Source of the DNA: Lophium mytilinum
Lineage: Eukaryota; Ascomycota; Dothideomycetes; Mytilinidiales; Mytilinidiaceae
Direction of reading: 5' to 3'
Assembly (NCBI GenBank): GCA_010093605.1
Contig: MU004182.1
Coordinates: 963,032 to 1,027,031, forward strand
Length of the DNA stretch: 64,000 nucleotides
A program made the translations under genes and the position numbers. Below are positions 23,216-35,076 of the stretch, in pieces (positions within the stretch are counted from its first letter, which is position 1; every line of letters begins with the position of its first letter). A model generated the notes under the pieces. It was not told where the DNA came from. It saw only the letters and a program-made list of their open reading frames with translations, and ran no database searches.

Positions 23216-26200
23216 AGCAAGCAGTGGGCAAGGGCGGGAATAAGAGGCTCTCGGTGCGTGTGCTCCTGGGACCGGGTTAGCATCGGGACTGAGGTGGTGA
23301 TATACATTCAGGTAGCGGACCAGGAAAGCTTACGGGCAGGGCTAGCACGCGGCTATCCGGGCACAGGGACGCTGCGTCCTGCGTCGAGTCAATCTCGCGA
23401 AAGCGTGATGTGCGATCGGCGTCGGGTTGGTGCTGGAGACAAGAGTCGCGCGTCGGCAGGGGGGCGGGCGGTAGGATCCCGTTGGGAGGAAGGGCCGAAG
23501 CGGGAAGCGATGGAGGGCGTAGAGGATCGGGGACCTGGAACTCGAGGGAGGCCTGAAGCGGTCTTGTTTATGCTGATCGGGGCCTGGAATTTCTGAGGGG
23601 GCGAAGTCTGGGAGCGTGTCGAAGATATAAGACGTGTGTGCAAGCCCCCTCGAAGACAAATGGCCCATGTGGATGCGCAGCAGTGCACCGGCATGCCGAA
23701 ACCCTGTGGACGGCCGGCGTGGAGGCCCCGGCGTGAGGTGGCAGCGGTGGCAGCGGTGGCAGAGGACTCGCGCTAGGAAAATAAGAAAGACAATCTTCAC
23801 CGCGCCCAGCGGCGGGCCCTCCGCCTCTTTCGCGCGCGCCGATGGCCCAGCAAGCCAGCAGCCTCCCAAGCCGAGCGGTGAATCCCCAGGCGCATCCCGG
23901 ACACATCCCTGGCCCGCCTGCAGCTCGTGCCCAAATGCGACCCCATGCACGCCCCATGCCTGTCGCCCGCTCCACAAGCCGACTGCATCGGGAGATGTCA
24001 AGCGGGTGCTCGACTGGTTCTGGACGGCGCCCTGTAGACCGAATCGTCCCACGGGGCCCCTGCCATCCCAGCAACCAGCCCGGCCCGCCAGTCTCGGGTA
24101 GGGAGACACGCCCAAGAGCCAAGTCATGCGAGCCACGTCGCCGGGAGCCCTCCCGTGCTGTGAGTGGCCGTTGTCGCTGACGCCGGGTCCGCCGCGAAGC
24201 CAGAGGAGGGCTTCGCGTGCTCGCCGAATCACCGCCCGGCATGCCGTGGCTGAGCCGGGTTCTTTTGAGCTGCGCCCTAGCACCTATCCGGACAGTGGTG
24301 TATTTTTAGGGTGTCGGCGACCAATGAGCGCAGCCGGCACAGCCACGCCTTCTGAGCAGAGGCGCAGTCACCGCTCAAGCTTCAGTGACCCACCACCACC
24401 ACGAGCGACTCTGCAACATGACGCTGGGCATCGTGGGGAATGTGCCACCATCCGTCATCGCGCGCACGTCTCACCGCCCGCACTGGCGGCGAGCAGGTGT
24501 GTGGTGACAGACCGTCGTTGCGAGAGCGTGGTGGGTTGGGGTTGGCGCATCTCGAGCACCACTACCACAGGGCTCCCCGGCGCCAGTCCTCGAGCCTCAC
24601 GTCGCCATCTCGCCGTTTCATGATGATGACCGCAGGTGGGGGCAACCGCGATTCAATTTCGACGGCCGCCCGGTTGTTGGTTCTGGCAGCGTGCTGTCGA
24701 GATTCCAGTCTCAGCGACATGGTGTTGACTGTCAGACTCGGCCATTTCGTCCCGCCACAGTTCGCGGGAACAGGTCATCCTGCGGTGGGGGNNNNNNNNN
24801 NNNNNNNNNNNNNNNNNNNNNNNNNNNNNNNNNNNNNNNNNNNNNNNNNNNNNNNNNNNNNNNNNNGGGTGCCCCTGGGGAGCCCGTGAACTAGCCCGTT
24901 GGGCCTCGCGAGGTCCGTGCCGTTGTCGACCACCGTTTGAAGTGCTCGGGTTGCTTTTCAAGTCTTGACGAGACGTGCTTGAACCGATCTCTACAAGCTC
25001 GCCGGGCTACTTCAGACGGCGCCATTTGGTTGTGAGTGCGCTTCCGGGTTCCAAGACTCGTCACCCACGAACTCCCGGCTGCCGGGTGCCCCTGGCCTGA
25101 ATCCTTCGGTCCGTTGTATTGGGTGTTAATAAGGCTGGTGGCCGCCGGCTGCTCGATGACTACTGCCACTGTGCTCCCCCAGGCCGGAACATGGATGCAC
25201 TGCGGTTTGGGCTTCTGTGGTGCAACCCGCTCGCAGACGCATCAGTATTGCGTGCCACGGCGTGCTCTGCAGATGTAACTCCCCTCTCCAACCCAGCAGT
25301 CCGGCATGTGAAGTCCTCATATCTGACCGATTGGTATATAGCGATCTAGAGGCATTCGGAGCACGTCGCAAGTCGAAGCGAGGAAAACGCCCTCAAGCGC
25401 TTCTAGAGCGGCGCCAGCGCTGGGCGGATCGACTGGACGCCGCCTTGCGCCTCTAGCTCTCAGTAGGACCGTTATCACACCGGCCGTGGAGTGCAGGGAC
25501 CACGCGTTTCAAGCCATCTGACACTTTGGACTTTGGTCGGCGACCCCTCCACCGTAGCGCTGCGAGTAAAGTTTCCCTTCACCCTGTCCCGACGGATGAC
25601 CTGCTCGTGAAAGACAGAAGGCTCTCGGCTGCCTCTGGCCGCAGATGGGACGGAGCCGGCGTTGGGGGCTATCTTCGTGGGGTGCTAGTTTCGCGTACAT
25701 AAAGATCCCGTTACATTGATTCCCGAATCCGTCGGGAGTTACTGCATCTCGTGTGAATCAATACTCTCGTAACCATGTGGCCGTGGTGGCAGGGCCTGTG
25801 GCGGGTACTGTAGAATTGGCGCTCGTATGGGGGAGGGCTGTGGCGGTGCGCTGCAAGCACCGCCCCAATAGAGGGCCTAAATATACGATAGGGCCAGCAG
25901 ATCTTACCAATGGGCCGTGCTGTGGCGCCCAGGAACATGCGGCCGGTTTTCAAGCAAATGATATGCGTGATCTGAGATGGCTCGCACGGCCACATGGGTC
26001 CAGTCATCCCTGAATTGCTTGGCCTGCACCCCTCCCCTGCCCACTTGACTCTGCTTTTTGTCAAGGGCGGCATGTCCCGCGCTGCAATGGTGGCCGCTGC
26101 GATTGCCCTGCGAATGAGACGCAACAACTGTAGGCAGACAATTGCGGTTGCGGCCTAACGAACTCTCTCCTGAGTAACAGCAAATTTGGAGTTATGCAGG

Positions 26201-28784
26201 AGGCCGGCATGTCTCGCAGTGAGTCGAGCACATGCTGCTGCCCGCGCTGATTGGCGATGCTCCTGGACGAGAGATGTACCGGAGCGCAAGGGCGAGTCGT
26301 TGGCGATAATCTTAGCAGTAAGCGCGGAGTAATGCCCCGCCGCCAACATTTCAAAGATGCTCCCCCACCCAACGTCTGCTGCTCTCAGGGGCTCGATGGC
26401 GATAATCACACTGTCTGAGACACACGATACGGAGGCATTGGAGCATGTGCTGCCACATGGACGCAGGAGGCATGTCACTGATGGAGCCGGCGTGGTGAAG
26501 CCCGAAGACTGCGGTCGCGACCTCTGCTGCCCTGGCAGTTCGCTTCACCATGTCGACTTGTGCCCACGACCGGTCGAGTTCTGTGATACCAGGGACCCCG
26601 ATTTGACGTGCTGCGTGGTGCGAGCCGCTTCTGGAAGTTCGCAGAGGTGCGACAATGGCAGGATTGCAGCGAGCGCATGGCGCGCCGGCAGCCACGACGA
26701 CGGGAGATCCGCAGGGAGCGCCTCTTGGGAGAGTACCAATATTGCGGACCAGGACGCCAGGAATGCTGCTGGAACCGGCGTGCCAATGGTGTTGGTGAGA
26801 GCGGAAGCACAGCAGCGGTCTCATGTCCGTATCGTGTCACTGGCCTCTGGGGACTGCAGATGAGCGGCTTGGGTCAAATTACCCACGATCCTCGACATGA
26901 ATTGGTCCCACCCATGACCCTCGTCGCCGGCGAGTGCGATAAAGCAGAGTGACGACGGGAACCACGGTTGATGCATGAGGGTATCGCATCGCAAGCGACG
27001 CTGGTTCACGTCGCCGGCGTCCAGAGGCATGCAGACGACGGGACCGTCTAGATCGGCGAGGCCGCAAAGGCAGAGTCGCGCGGCGGTGACACCGTCTTAC
27101 CCCCGCAAAAGGTGTGGGTGGTGTGGGCGGGGTGGTCCCAGGGAGTGGATTGGCTTGAATCCTTCCCGCAGCCAAGGCAGTGTTCACTGGCTCTGGGCTC
27201 GCGCTCTCACAGGGGCCGGGGAGGAAAGATGCCAGGGTGAGCGAGACGACGACTGATGAAGCGCCGTCGATGCGGCTCCGTCATGTCGCGAGCCTTGTTG
27301 CAGGATGCGGCCAGCACGAGGACAGCGGGTGACGGCGGCATTCACCGGGCCGCCCAATCGAGCGGCTCGTCTCTGTGCGATGTCTCTAGCATTGAGACAG
27401 GAGAAGGATACACGATAACACACCTGACCATGGATTTACGCAAACCTACTCAAACAAATCGCGAAGGGCCTAAAAGAAGAGCCGGTGTGTGAAGCAATTG
27501 ACCAGGCTGGACAGGAGGTGTAGGACGTTTCACCGCCCGCCTTTGGGCAAAGGCGGCCATTTCGATGCGAGACGGCTCCTGGCGCACGGTGAGCAGGAAA
27601 CAAGCTTCGCCGGCGCTACTCCGCACGCAGACGATTGCAAAGTCAGGGTCCAGTCCCTCCCGGGCCGTGGACGGCTTGCCGAAGAGGGGCCCGATGTGCT
27701 GGCATCGAGACGGGACAACCTGGCGAGTTGTGGTGATTGCCGATGCATAAATCCAAGAATCCAAGAGCCTAAGAATCCAAGAGACGGCACGCCAGCCCAG
27801 AGATCGGGCCAGAATCACAGGATCGGTGCACGCGGATCCTGATGCGCGAAGGCACTCGGGACGTGGGAAGAGATAGGCCCGCCGGCTCCTCAACCTAGAA
27901 TCCCAGCCCGTTGATTCGTTCCGCGGATGCGTGATAGGGTTGGCTTCTGGATGGCAGATTCCGTGAGGGGATACCCGGCTTTCAGCGCGCCACCAAAACT
28001 CAACCATGGAGCCTTCGCCTAAAGAGGATCGCAATAGACGCAGAGACACCGAAAGCGACAGCCATGTGACAGATTGTCAATCTACTGCTGCATGTCCATT
28101 CCTTTCCAGGACTCTGCCTTCAAGGGAGTCGGTCCTTCTGGATCTAGCTTCTCAACTGCTTCTTCCACGACTAGCGACGCTCGCGTCACGCATTTCTTAT
28201 TGCATTTGATTCCGCGATTCTGACGGCAAGATGGCGGCCTACAGTGTTGATAGCGAAAATGCAGGCACAACTTTCTTCACAATTTTAGCGGGTGCACAGA
28301 CCTCCAAGACTTGAAGGATATGGCCTATATACTAAACTTTACATTACGCCTTGGGCTTCCCTAAACAGACTAGATGACTTCAGACAATTCAAACAACTAT
28401 GAAGAACCCTCGAACTTAATTTCAATAGCACTATTCCCGCAGGTATAAGCAATGCTACATTACTCGTTCTTCACGAAGTCATATTTGTTGCGTTATGTCC
28501 CGACGTTCGCCACTGTTTGATTAAGAGAGCTTCGGAGGGTAATAGAGAGTACTGGTTCGTGGCGGCTTACATGCAGCCAGTTTGATGATGTAACAAACCC
28601 AATATCACGTCTATATTTCTCTCGGGCCATTAGAGCACTTTCAAGGTTCCGACCGCGCTGCATAGCGAACCTTGAAGAATTGTGCATGCCAAGCAGGGCA
28701 AGTCGACCAAATCCGGTCCGTCTAGAATACCTACATCGCCGACCACTCTGAAGGCGAAACGATTGCAGCAACAATTGGCAACAT
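23216..28784. other. 5.6-kb gene-poor region around an assembly gap
   Basis: 23,216-24,300 is GC-rich and probably the promoter and leader of the C2H2 gene. It includes three copies of a 9-bp GGTGGCAGC-type unit at about 23,737-23,763. A run of 75 N lies at 24,792-24,866. From 24,870 to 28,780 there are many mid-length frames on both strands with no domain, no splice logic and no preferred strand. A small near-repeat (AATCCAAGAG twice) lies around 27,750-27,782. No gene, tRNA or recognisable transposon was seen. Confidence 0.5.
24792..24866. other. Assembly gap (75 N)
   Basis: Seventy-five unknown bases sit in GC-rich non-coding DNA. The true length of the missing sequence is not known. Confidence 0.98.
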
Positions 28785-29704
28785 CTAGACATTCTCAACC
28801 TCCTCTCGCCAACCCCAGCCATGGCCAGCATCTGGATCCAGTCTCGTCATCCCAGCGGCCTCACAGATGCAGATCACGGCCTCCCGCACCGCCCGCACCT
28901 CCTCCACGGTAGCTCCGCTGTTCAAAGCTCCTCTCAGATGGCCTTTCAACTGCGGATTGACCTGCCCACATCGGCCCATCAGCGGCGCTCTGGGCCCTTG
29001 AGAATGTGCTTCAACCTACATCTTGCGGGATCAACCCTGCCAGCATCACAAAGCTAGTCTCGACTGCCGTCAAGACGCTCTCGTTACTGAGCACATAGCC
29101 ATAGAGCAGCCGCGCGACCACGCCCAGATCTTCCGTGCCCGACCCGTCCATCTGCCCCATCACCCGCGTGCTCACCTTGCCGTAGACGTGCTCAAAGTAC
29201 GTCTGGCCGCGCAGTAGGATCTCCGCGGTGGGCGTGGAGTAGACCTCTGCGGGACGCGCGCTGGGCGACGCTCCCGTTGGCTCGTCGAGAAGCGATGCCG
29301 GCGTCGCATCCTTCAGCGCATAGAGCGCATTGATAGTCTGTTGATTTCTCCTCCTTCAGAGAAAGCTCTACATCGCGCGGGATGGGGAGGGGAGGTGATT
29401 TGAGTAGCCATTACGTGCGCACCTTTGGCATTCCCACGACCGCCAGCGACTTGATTAACCCTTCCCGTAGCTTACGCGCGATGCGCAACTGCTCAGCGTG
29501 CACCGGCGGGCCGCGCTCCCTAGAACCTACCCCATGCTCGATCGCGGACGTAAAGATTTTGGGAATCTCTTCTGGCCGGTTGATGGCCGACAGCGTGACC
29601 CCAGCAACGATGTACCACGCGTGCGCGGGGAGCTGCGCATTGTCCCGGAGGGATGCGAGCAGGGACGGTGAGACGACGGCTGGTAATTGCTGCGGTGGAG
29701 ACAT
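28785..29704 (-). CDS. Carboxymuconolactone decarboxylase (AhpD-like) family protein
   Basis: Three exons, 29423-29704, 29020-29337 and 28785-28961, give 258 aa. Introns are 85 and 58 bp, both phase 0, with GTGCGC and GTAGGT donors. The N-terminal half ends GMPKTINALYALKDATP. The middle has YFEHVYGKVSTRVMGQMDGS and LLYGYVLSNE. The C-terminal end has HLRGALNSGATVEEVRAVRE and GMTRLD. These match the all-helical CMD/AhpD domain, here in the two-repeat fungal form. The redox CxxC of true AhpD is not seen, so peroxidase-reductase activity is unlikely. A decarboxylase or unknown hydrolytic role remains possible. There is no signal peptide, so it is probably cytosolic or mitochondrial. The neighbours do not suggest a pathway. 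Confidence 0.85.
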
Positions 29705-30872
29705 TGCAAATTTTATGACTCTCTGCGTCCCACGGGCAGAAGAGTTGATTGATGTGACTTCCTACTCCGTACTGGACTCCATCATCCTTTCCTCGCGCTA
29801 GAATGGGCCCTAGGCTTTCGCCTATTTCATAGGGCTAGAAAGCCAGGTCTGTCCCGTCTTTGGAAACCTCGCCGCTCGTATAGAAGTATGACTAGGTTAC
29901 TGTGTCCCTGTATTTCCTCATCACATAATTGTGAACACCCGCTGTACAGGGAGTCGCCTTAGTGGCATGGCTTGGAAAGGGTCGAGCTTCGGTATTCATA
30001 CTAGCGGCTCTGCAGCTTACATGGCGACTAGCAGCGCGGTAGAGTTGACACGTTAGGTACTTAGGTACCCCGGGGGTCTTGGCCAAGTCGGCGACTTTAT
30101 AATTTGAAGTTCTATTTAGGACTCACCGGTACCTTATAAATCATACGCTTGAAATGTTTTACCTACGCTCTGGTGGACCACCCTGGAAAAGTTCAACCAT
30201 TGGTCCTGCATGCTTGAAATCAAGTAAAACAGTACTTTCAAACTGAAGCCCCTGGTAGTGTTTGGGGCTTTGCGAGCTGATTTATTCAGGAGATGAGATG
30301 ACGATATGCACTTGACAGGATCTAAGATTATAACGATCAGGCATGAGAGCAACAGATGAGACAACGACGGCAAAAACCTTTCAATTTCTGATCATTTAGG
30401 GGCAAGGGGCATGGTCAGTATAGTGGTTCGCACACGTAAGCATCATGAACGCCGCCCCCAAAGATGAGTAAAGATCCATGGAATCGAATGACTTTCATCG
30501 CTCCTATATCACCAACAAGGCCATGGGATTTGTAAGTTGCCGGAAGCAGGCATCGTGAACCTAGCGTGCTCACGGTATCTCTCTACCATCTGCCTTTGCC
30601 GCCACCGTGGCGGTTCTTACGCAATTTGCTGACTAGACTCAGTGATGTTCTCAAGCACATCAATAGAAAGCCCAGTCAAAGGGAGCTGTGCAGTCAAGGC
30701 TATCGCCACTAGTTCATCATTCGTGTTTCTAGCACCAACCTTAGGCTGGACACACCGACTTCCCAACCGGACTACCTCGTCATATCGCCTTCGTGAGATG
30801 CCATATAGTCCTCCGCCTACACACGCCGAATATGCCAAACGCCGAGAAATGCCTATTCATATCCCGTAATCT
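29705..30872. other. Intergenic stretch
   Basis: Short frames only. A tRNA-like D-arm fragment near 30,415-30,445 lacks a box B partner. Nothing else can be supported. Confidence 0.6.
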
Positions 30873-32469
30873 TCACGAGAAGCCACCGAGCCCTTGACCT
30901 AGCCTTCGCAAAGTGCCACCGAAGCCTTCGCCCCTATCCATATTCTTCTCCATGTCGACCTTTGGGGCGCGCACCTCCATACCGGCGTTCTGCATGTTCA
31001 AACGGGTCAAACGAAGACGGAGCGTGTGGTCGTAGTTCTGAGCCATCTTGAGAGCATCAGAGTGGACTACGTGGCGAGGGTTCTTGGCTGGGGAGATAAG
31101 AAGCCCTTCCACGAGATCGATGCGAGCGTTCAGGATTCCACCGGTTATCATTGATGTCAGTTCGTCCTCGATGGGATATCCTTCGTCTTTTACTTGGAAC
31201 TTCTTGGCCATTTCGTCAAGTGACACGCAGCTGAAAGGCTTGAAGTATTGCACAATACTCTTGGTCCGGATACGGTGGTAGATGTCCGTTACAACTGGGC
31301 CCAGATAGATGTCTAAGAGATAGTCGGCGCGGTACTCCTCTAGTATCTGAAGGCATGCGCTGTATTTGGAGCTGCAGAAGGCTGATATGGCACGTCGGAT
31401 GTGGGGTTCCAGCTCCAGAAATTGTCGGAAGTCAGTATCAGAGAGAACGCGTTCTTGCAGCTCCGTCCTATCCATAGATGCGAGCGCACAGAGACCACCA
31501 TAGACAGCGACATCGTTTCCGGTGAGAACTTCTTTGTGGAAATTGATTGCTGCAACAGGTTCCGAGGTGATGAATGATGGTGAAACGTTCAAAAAGACGC
31601 GAGCGGCGTCGCGGAAGTTGTTACCGCACATGTGGGTTAGTCCCATGCAGGCGTTTATGACAGGTTCGAGCTTTCCCCTCTCCTCGTTTTTGGCGACCTG
31701 CGCGTCGACTTTGGTAGCATGTGATTGCGCGCCGAGCCAGTTCCGCTGAGCAATGGCGACGAACGTGAGGCGCATCGTCATGTCGGTCAGATGCTTGGCT
31801 GAGGTGCAGTGTTCGCGCATGCGGAAGTATGACTTGAATGCGTTGCCCAGGTCGCCGATTTGGTAATAGAAGTGGCCCAGGTCTTCATTGCCCATCTATC
31901 AAACCCGGAATTGTTAGCTTGTATATCCATAGTGACAAGCAACGATTGAAAAAAGTCACGATCTTACCCGTATACTCTCCTTAATGAGGTTGTTCTTGTA
32001 CGCCTTGAGCTCCCCTTCGAGCTGTTCCTGCTTCAGCTTATTGGCTTTGAAGGTTCTCTCGGCCCACTCCACGTCTGGTGTGGCCAAGGGGTCTTCGCGG
32101 GAGATGGATTGTAGGAGCTCGGTGAGGGAGAGGTAGAGGTTCTCGTCCGCGCCTTGTTTGGCTTCTGTGATGGCCATTCGCAAGGCATCTACGGCGAGGT
32201 AGCTCGAGTACATGGCAATGTGCTCTAGACGCTTGAGACGTGTCCGGCCTGGGAATTGACGTGTCAGAGAGTAGCTGGAATCTGGATGGGAAAGGTGGTC
32301 GCATACCCTCATAGTTGGCAATGTAACTCTCCAAGTCGAATTTTGGTGGGTCTATAAGATGAGCATGACGTTGAAGATTATTAGGATCAGGAAGCGGACC
32401 TTTGACGATGAGCAGATTCTTCTCCTTCCGGTCGAGGAAGTAAGGGGCCTGCTCTACGGTGGTAGCCAT
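30873..32469 (-). CDS. csn1: COP9 signalosome subunit 1 (PCI-domain protein)
   Basis: Four exons, 32400-32469, 32307-32351, 31968-32248 and 30873-31895, give 472 aa, close to fungal CSN1 (csnA). Introns are 48, 58 and 72 bp and all phases agree. The N-terminus has PPKFDLESYIANYEGRTRLK, the family RPN7-like start. A helical TPR-like region follows (MGNEDLGHFYYQIGDLGNAF). The PCI domain, roughly residues 260-430, includes SIVQYFKPFSCVSLDEMAKK and a winged-helix end, GGILNARIDLVEGLLIS. The tail is Gly/Arg-rich. CSN1 is a scaffold subunit of the nuclear complex that removes NEDD8 from cullins; in fungi it affects development and secondary metabolism. The first intron is a multiple of three, so an unspliced frame also stays open there. 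Confidence 0.93.
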
Positions 32470-32598
32470 GATGAGTGTATGTGGTGGAGGAGGAGAGGGA
32501 GAGGCTGAGGGCGTGGTGTTGATGTTGAGATCGAGAGAGCTTGAGCTTGGTGGTGAGGCTGGTGCCTGCTCCGGAACGCGGGGTCCAATTCACCGCCA

Positions 32599-32634
32599 CG
32601 CGACGACGCATCTGACCGCGACGACGCATCTGAC
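32599..32634. repeat. 18-bp direct tandem repeat in csn1 upstream region
   Basis: Two identical copies of CGCGACGACGCATCTGAC (32599-32616 and 32617-32634) lie about 130 bp upstream of the csn1 start. Confidence 0.85.
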
Positions 32635-33853
32635 CGCGACCAAACACCATCAACGCTGATCTATAATTTCGTCCTTTTGAGGCTTCCCATGGCCTAGGAA
32701 CGCTTTACTAGATCTATCTACGCTTCTTCTCCACTTAAAATCAGACCGCAATTGCAAGGAGGCTACCCAGGTAAATCGAACCGTTCGTCAACCTTCCTTA
32801 GTTACAATACGGGATCCTGCATCTCCTTCTCAAACTTTGAAAATTACCACGTTTGTACTGTTCAAGAGATTGAGCCCAATTCCTTCACTTTTATGCGTGA
32901 AGTTTTCAACAACAGCTGGTTTGCGATGCATATGCAGAGTTCCTCGCGATTTTTTATATTGGCGACTGCACCACCTAGCACACGAGCTATAAAGACCACC
33001 AGCATGACCATTTAACAAAGAGTCCAAGAGAGACCCCTAAAGGAACGGACATGCAAAGTCTTGATAGACGTGCTAGCATAAGGCCCAGCGCAGTGGTAAA
33101 AAGTTGATAAAAGCCTTAGTTGCCCAAAATGTGCATCACGATATGGACATCTACACCCTCATCATTCTACCTCTTCATCTTCCATCTCTTCATCTGCTCG
33201 TAGTTTCGGATACATAAACATCAGGAGGAAAACGCACTTCGTAGATGTTTCTACTACCGTGAGAGGTATTCGGCTACATCAAGTGAAAGCCCGCGCCCAG
33301 AGTCCAGGCACCGTACCTCGCGAGGTGGGTTTACCGCCGTCGACAATCCTGGCCTGGGTATCAGGTTCGAATTCCCATCACGATCCTTGTGTTCAAGAGG
33401 TCGTAATTCTATCAGTGTTGACTTCGGCCGGTTTGAACGTAGAGAGTCTTGGAAGCCTAATGAAATAGATGTATGCGTTGGTGCATGAGGGTGAGAGTGG
33501 CCCGTAAAGATCGGAGTGAAAAATAGCGGACTCAGAGAAACTCCTCGAGGTAATTGGACCCTCCGAAGGGGGCAGTATTTTACTCCTTGTATGTTCTTCT
33601 TTTGCTCTAAGCTTATTCCATGCAGAGGTGAGAGAAGCCTACGCATATAGGTAATTCATGCTAAAGGCCGTCTGGAAGTACTATCTAGTCAAGGTTAGGG
33701 CATGTTTGGAGATGAGAGCGCGTCGTTTGAAGGCATTCTAGCAGGCGTGACATGTCTAATAGCGCACTACAAGATCACTGAGCTGATCGATAAGTTTCAT
33801 GGAGGTTATCCGTTCGTGTGTAAGAATAAACCCTATCTCCCAATCTACCCCGA

Positions 33854-33975
33854 GACCTTCTTACCGCTTCCCAGTATCTCTAGAAATATAACAGAACCTC
33901 CCCTTCTATTTCCCGACCTTCTAGCTCGCTTCTTAGTACCTTTAGAGATGTAACCGACCCTCCCATCTAAATCCT
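33854..33975. repeat. Diverged 61-bp tandem duplication
   Basis: Unit 1 (33854-33914) and unit 2 (33915-33975) both begin GACCTTCT and keep the same order of short blocks, including a TAGA(A/G)AT(A/G)TAAC core. Identity is roughly 70 percent by eye, with no gaps. Confidence 0.65.
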
Positions 33976-33991
33976 AGTCCTCTATCTCGCT

Positions 33992-35076
33992 TCACTGCAC
34001 AACACACCAGCCACCATCTGTCAAGACCTTCCATATCTCCTCAACTCCCCTCTTTACAAGGCCCCTCGAATCCTCCTTCTTTCCCACAAGGCTCACAACC
34101 GGGCAAGCCGGCACCACACCCTTCTCATACGCCTCCTCTATCTCCCTCTCATAGCCTAGCCACTTCCCCACCGCAGCCTCCATACTCCCCACCCTTCCCA
34201 GCCGCGCCAACGATGTCGGGTTCAGCGCGCCAAGTGCAGCCTTGAGCCACACCTGTGCCTCTGTCGCCAGCTCCGGATGGCGGAAAGAGACGAAGTCCCT
34301 TGCGACGATGTCCTGAAGCTTGTTCGCCTCGAACGCGGCACGGATCTCCACCATAGGCGCCAGGCTCAAGTTTACCGAGCTCAGGTAGTCGCAGAGGGTC
34401 GACTTGAGGTGAGAGAGGATTGGGCCGGGCCATATGTCGTGCGGAGAGTCGAGCTGGAATTCAGTCCAGGTGATGTAACCGCCGGGCTCTGGGGTTGGTG
34501 TTAGTCAGTGCTCATGAACAGAGGTTCGTATCTCGTGGACGTACTCAGCACAGCAAGGAGATTCTTTGCGACAGTTGCATATTGCTCTTTGGGAATGGCG
34601 CCGAAGACGAGGCGGACGTTCACGACGTCGTAGCGGTTGTGGTATTGGGTAGGGAATGGGGTAGTCATGTTGTGCACTACGAAGTTGAAGCCGGGTTTGA
34701 CTTCTGTGGGGAACTGTAGAGCTGAGATATCGAAGCCTATGAATTCGAACTGGGTGTCTGCGAGGGCTGAGGTGGTGAGCTCGTCGGCGAAGTCGGCGAG
34801 CCAGATTCTGGAGGATGTCAATATGTATGATTGAGACCTCCGAAGTATTAGAGACTACGCACCCGGTGCCCGTGGCGATATCAGCCACAGAGCGAATGCC
34901 ATGACGAGGGATGGAAGGGTCCAGAAGGTAGTTGTCGCAGGACTTAACGATTAGCTGGTGCTGGGCGTTAAGTCTAGCGAGGTTAGCTCAACATAGATAT
35001 GCGGAGTATGAAAGCGTCACCTCTGTGATTCTCTGTCGTCTCTGGCCAGCGGGTAGATGTCATCGTGTTCATCCAT
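33992..35076 (-). CDS. LaeA-like class I SAM-dependent methyltransferase
   Basis: Four exons, 35021-35076, 34863-34973, 34545-34807 and 33992-34488, give 308 aa. Introns are 47, 55 and 56 bp and all phases agree. Motif I is VADIATGTG at about residues 48-56. FIGFDISALQFP (strand 2) and YDVVNVRLVFGAI (motif IV region) follow, then LKPGGYITWTEFQLD, the typical post-motif hairpin. NAQHQLIVK near the start is the usual helix ahead of the fold in fungal LaeA/UMTA-type enzymes. These methyltransferases include LaeA itself, a nuclear regulator of secondary metabolism, and many paralogues with small-molecule substrates. This sequence is too generic to call LaeA. No biosynthetic genes lie next to it. 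The start at 35076 is the first in-frame Met found. Confidence 0.87.

Larger units (their letters stand above)
32470..33991. other. Intergenic region with two small tandem repeats
   Basis: The left end is the csn1 promoter and includes an 18-bp direct repeat. A 61-bp diverged tandem duplication lies at the right end, beside the methyltransferase 3' end. No gene was seen between them. Confidence 0.55.

Noticed and set aside
23342-24283. 313-codon minus-strand frame
   Set aside because: GC-rich DNA with equally long frames on the other strand, no domain, and Arg/Pro/Ser-dominated composition typical of chance frames. It lies where the C2H2 gene's promoter should be.
24870-28780. Many mid-length frames on both strands
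   Set aside because: No shared strand, no domains, no intron logic. The pattern fits random frames in GC-balanced DNA.
30415-30450. tRNA-like D-arm (GTCAGTATAGTGGTTCG)
   Set aside because: No box B, T arm or matching acceptor stem downstream.
33340-33400. Box B-like GGTTCGAATTCC
   Set aside because: No box A at the right distance and no cloverleaf. A chance match.
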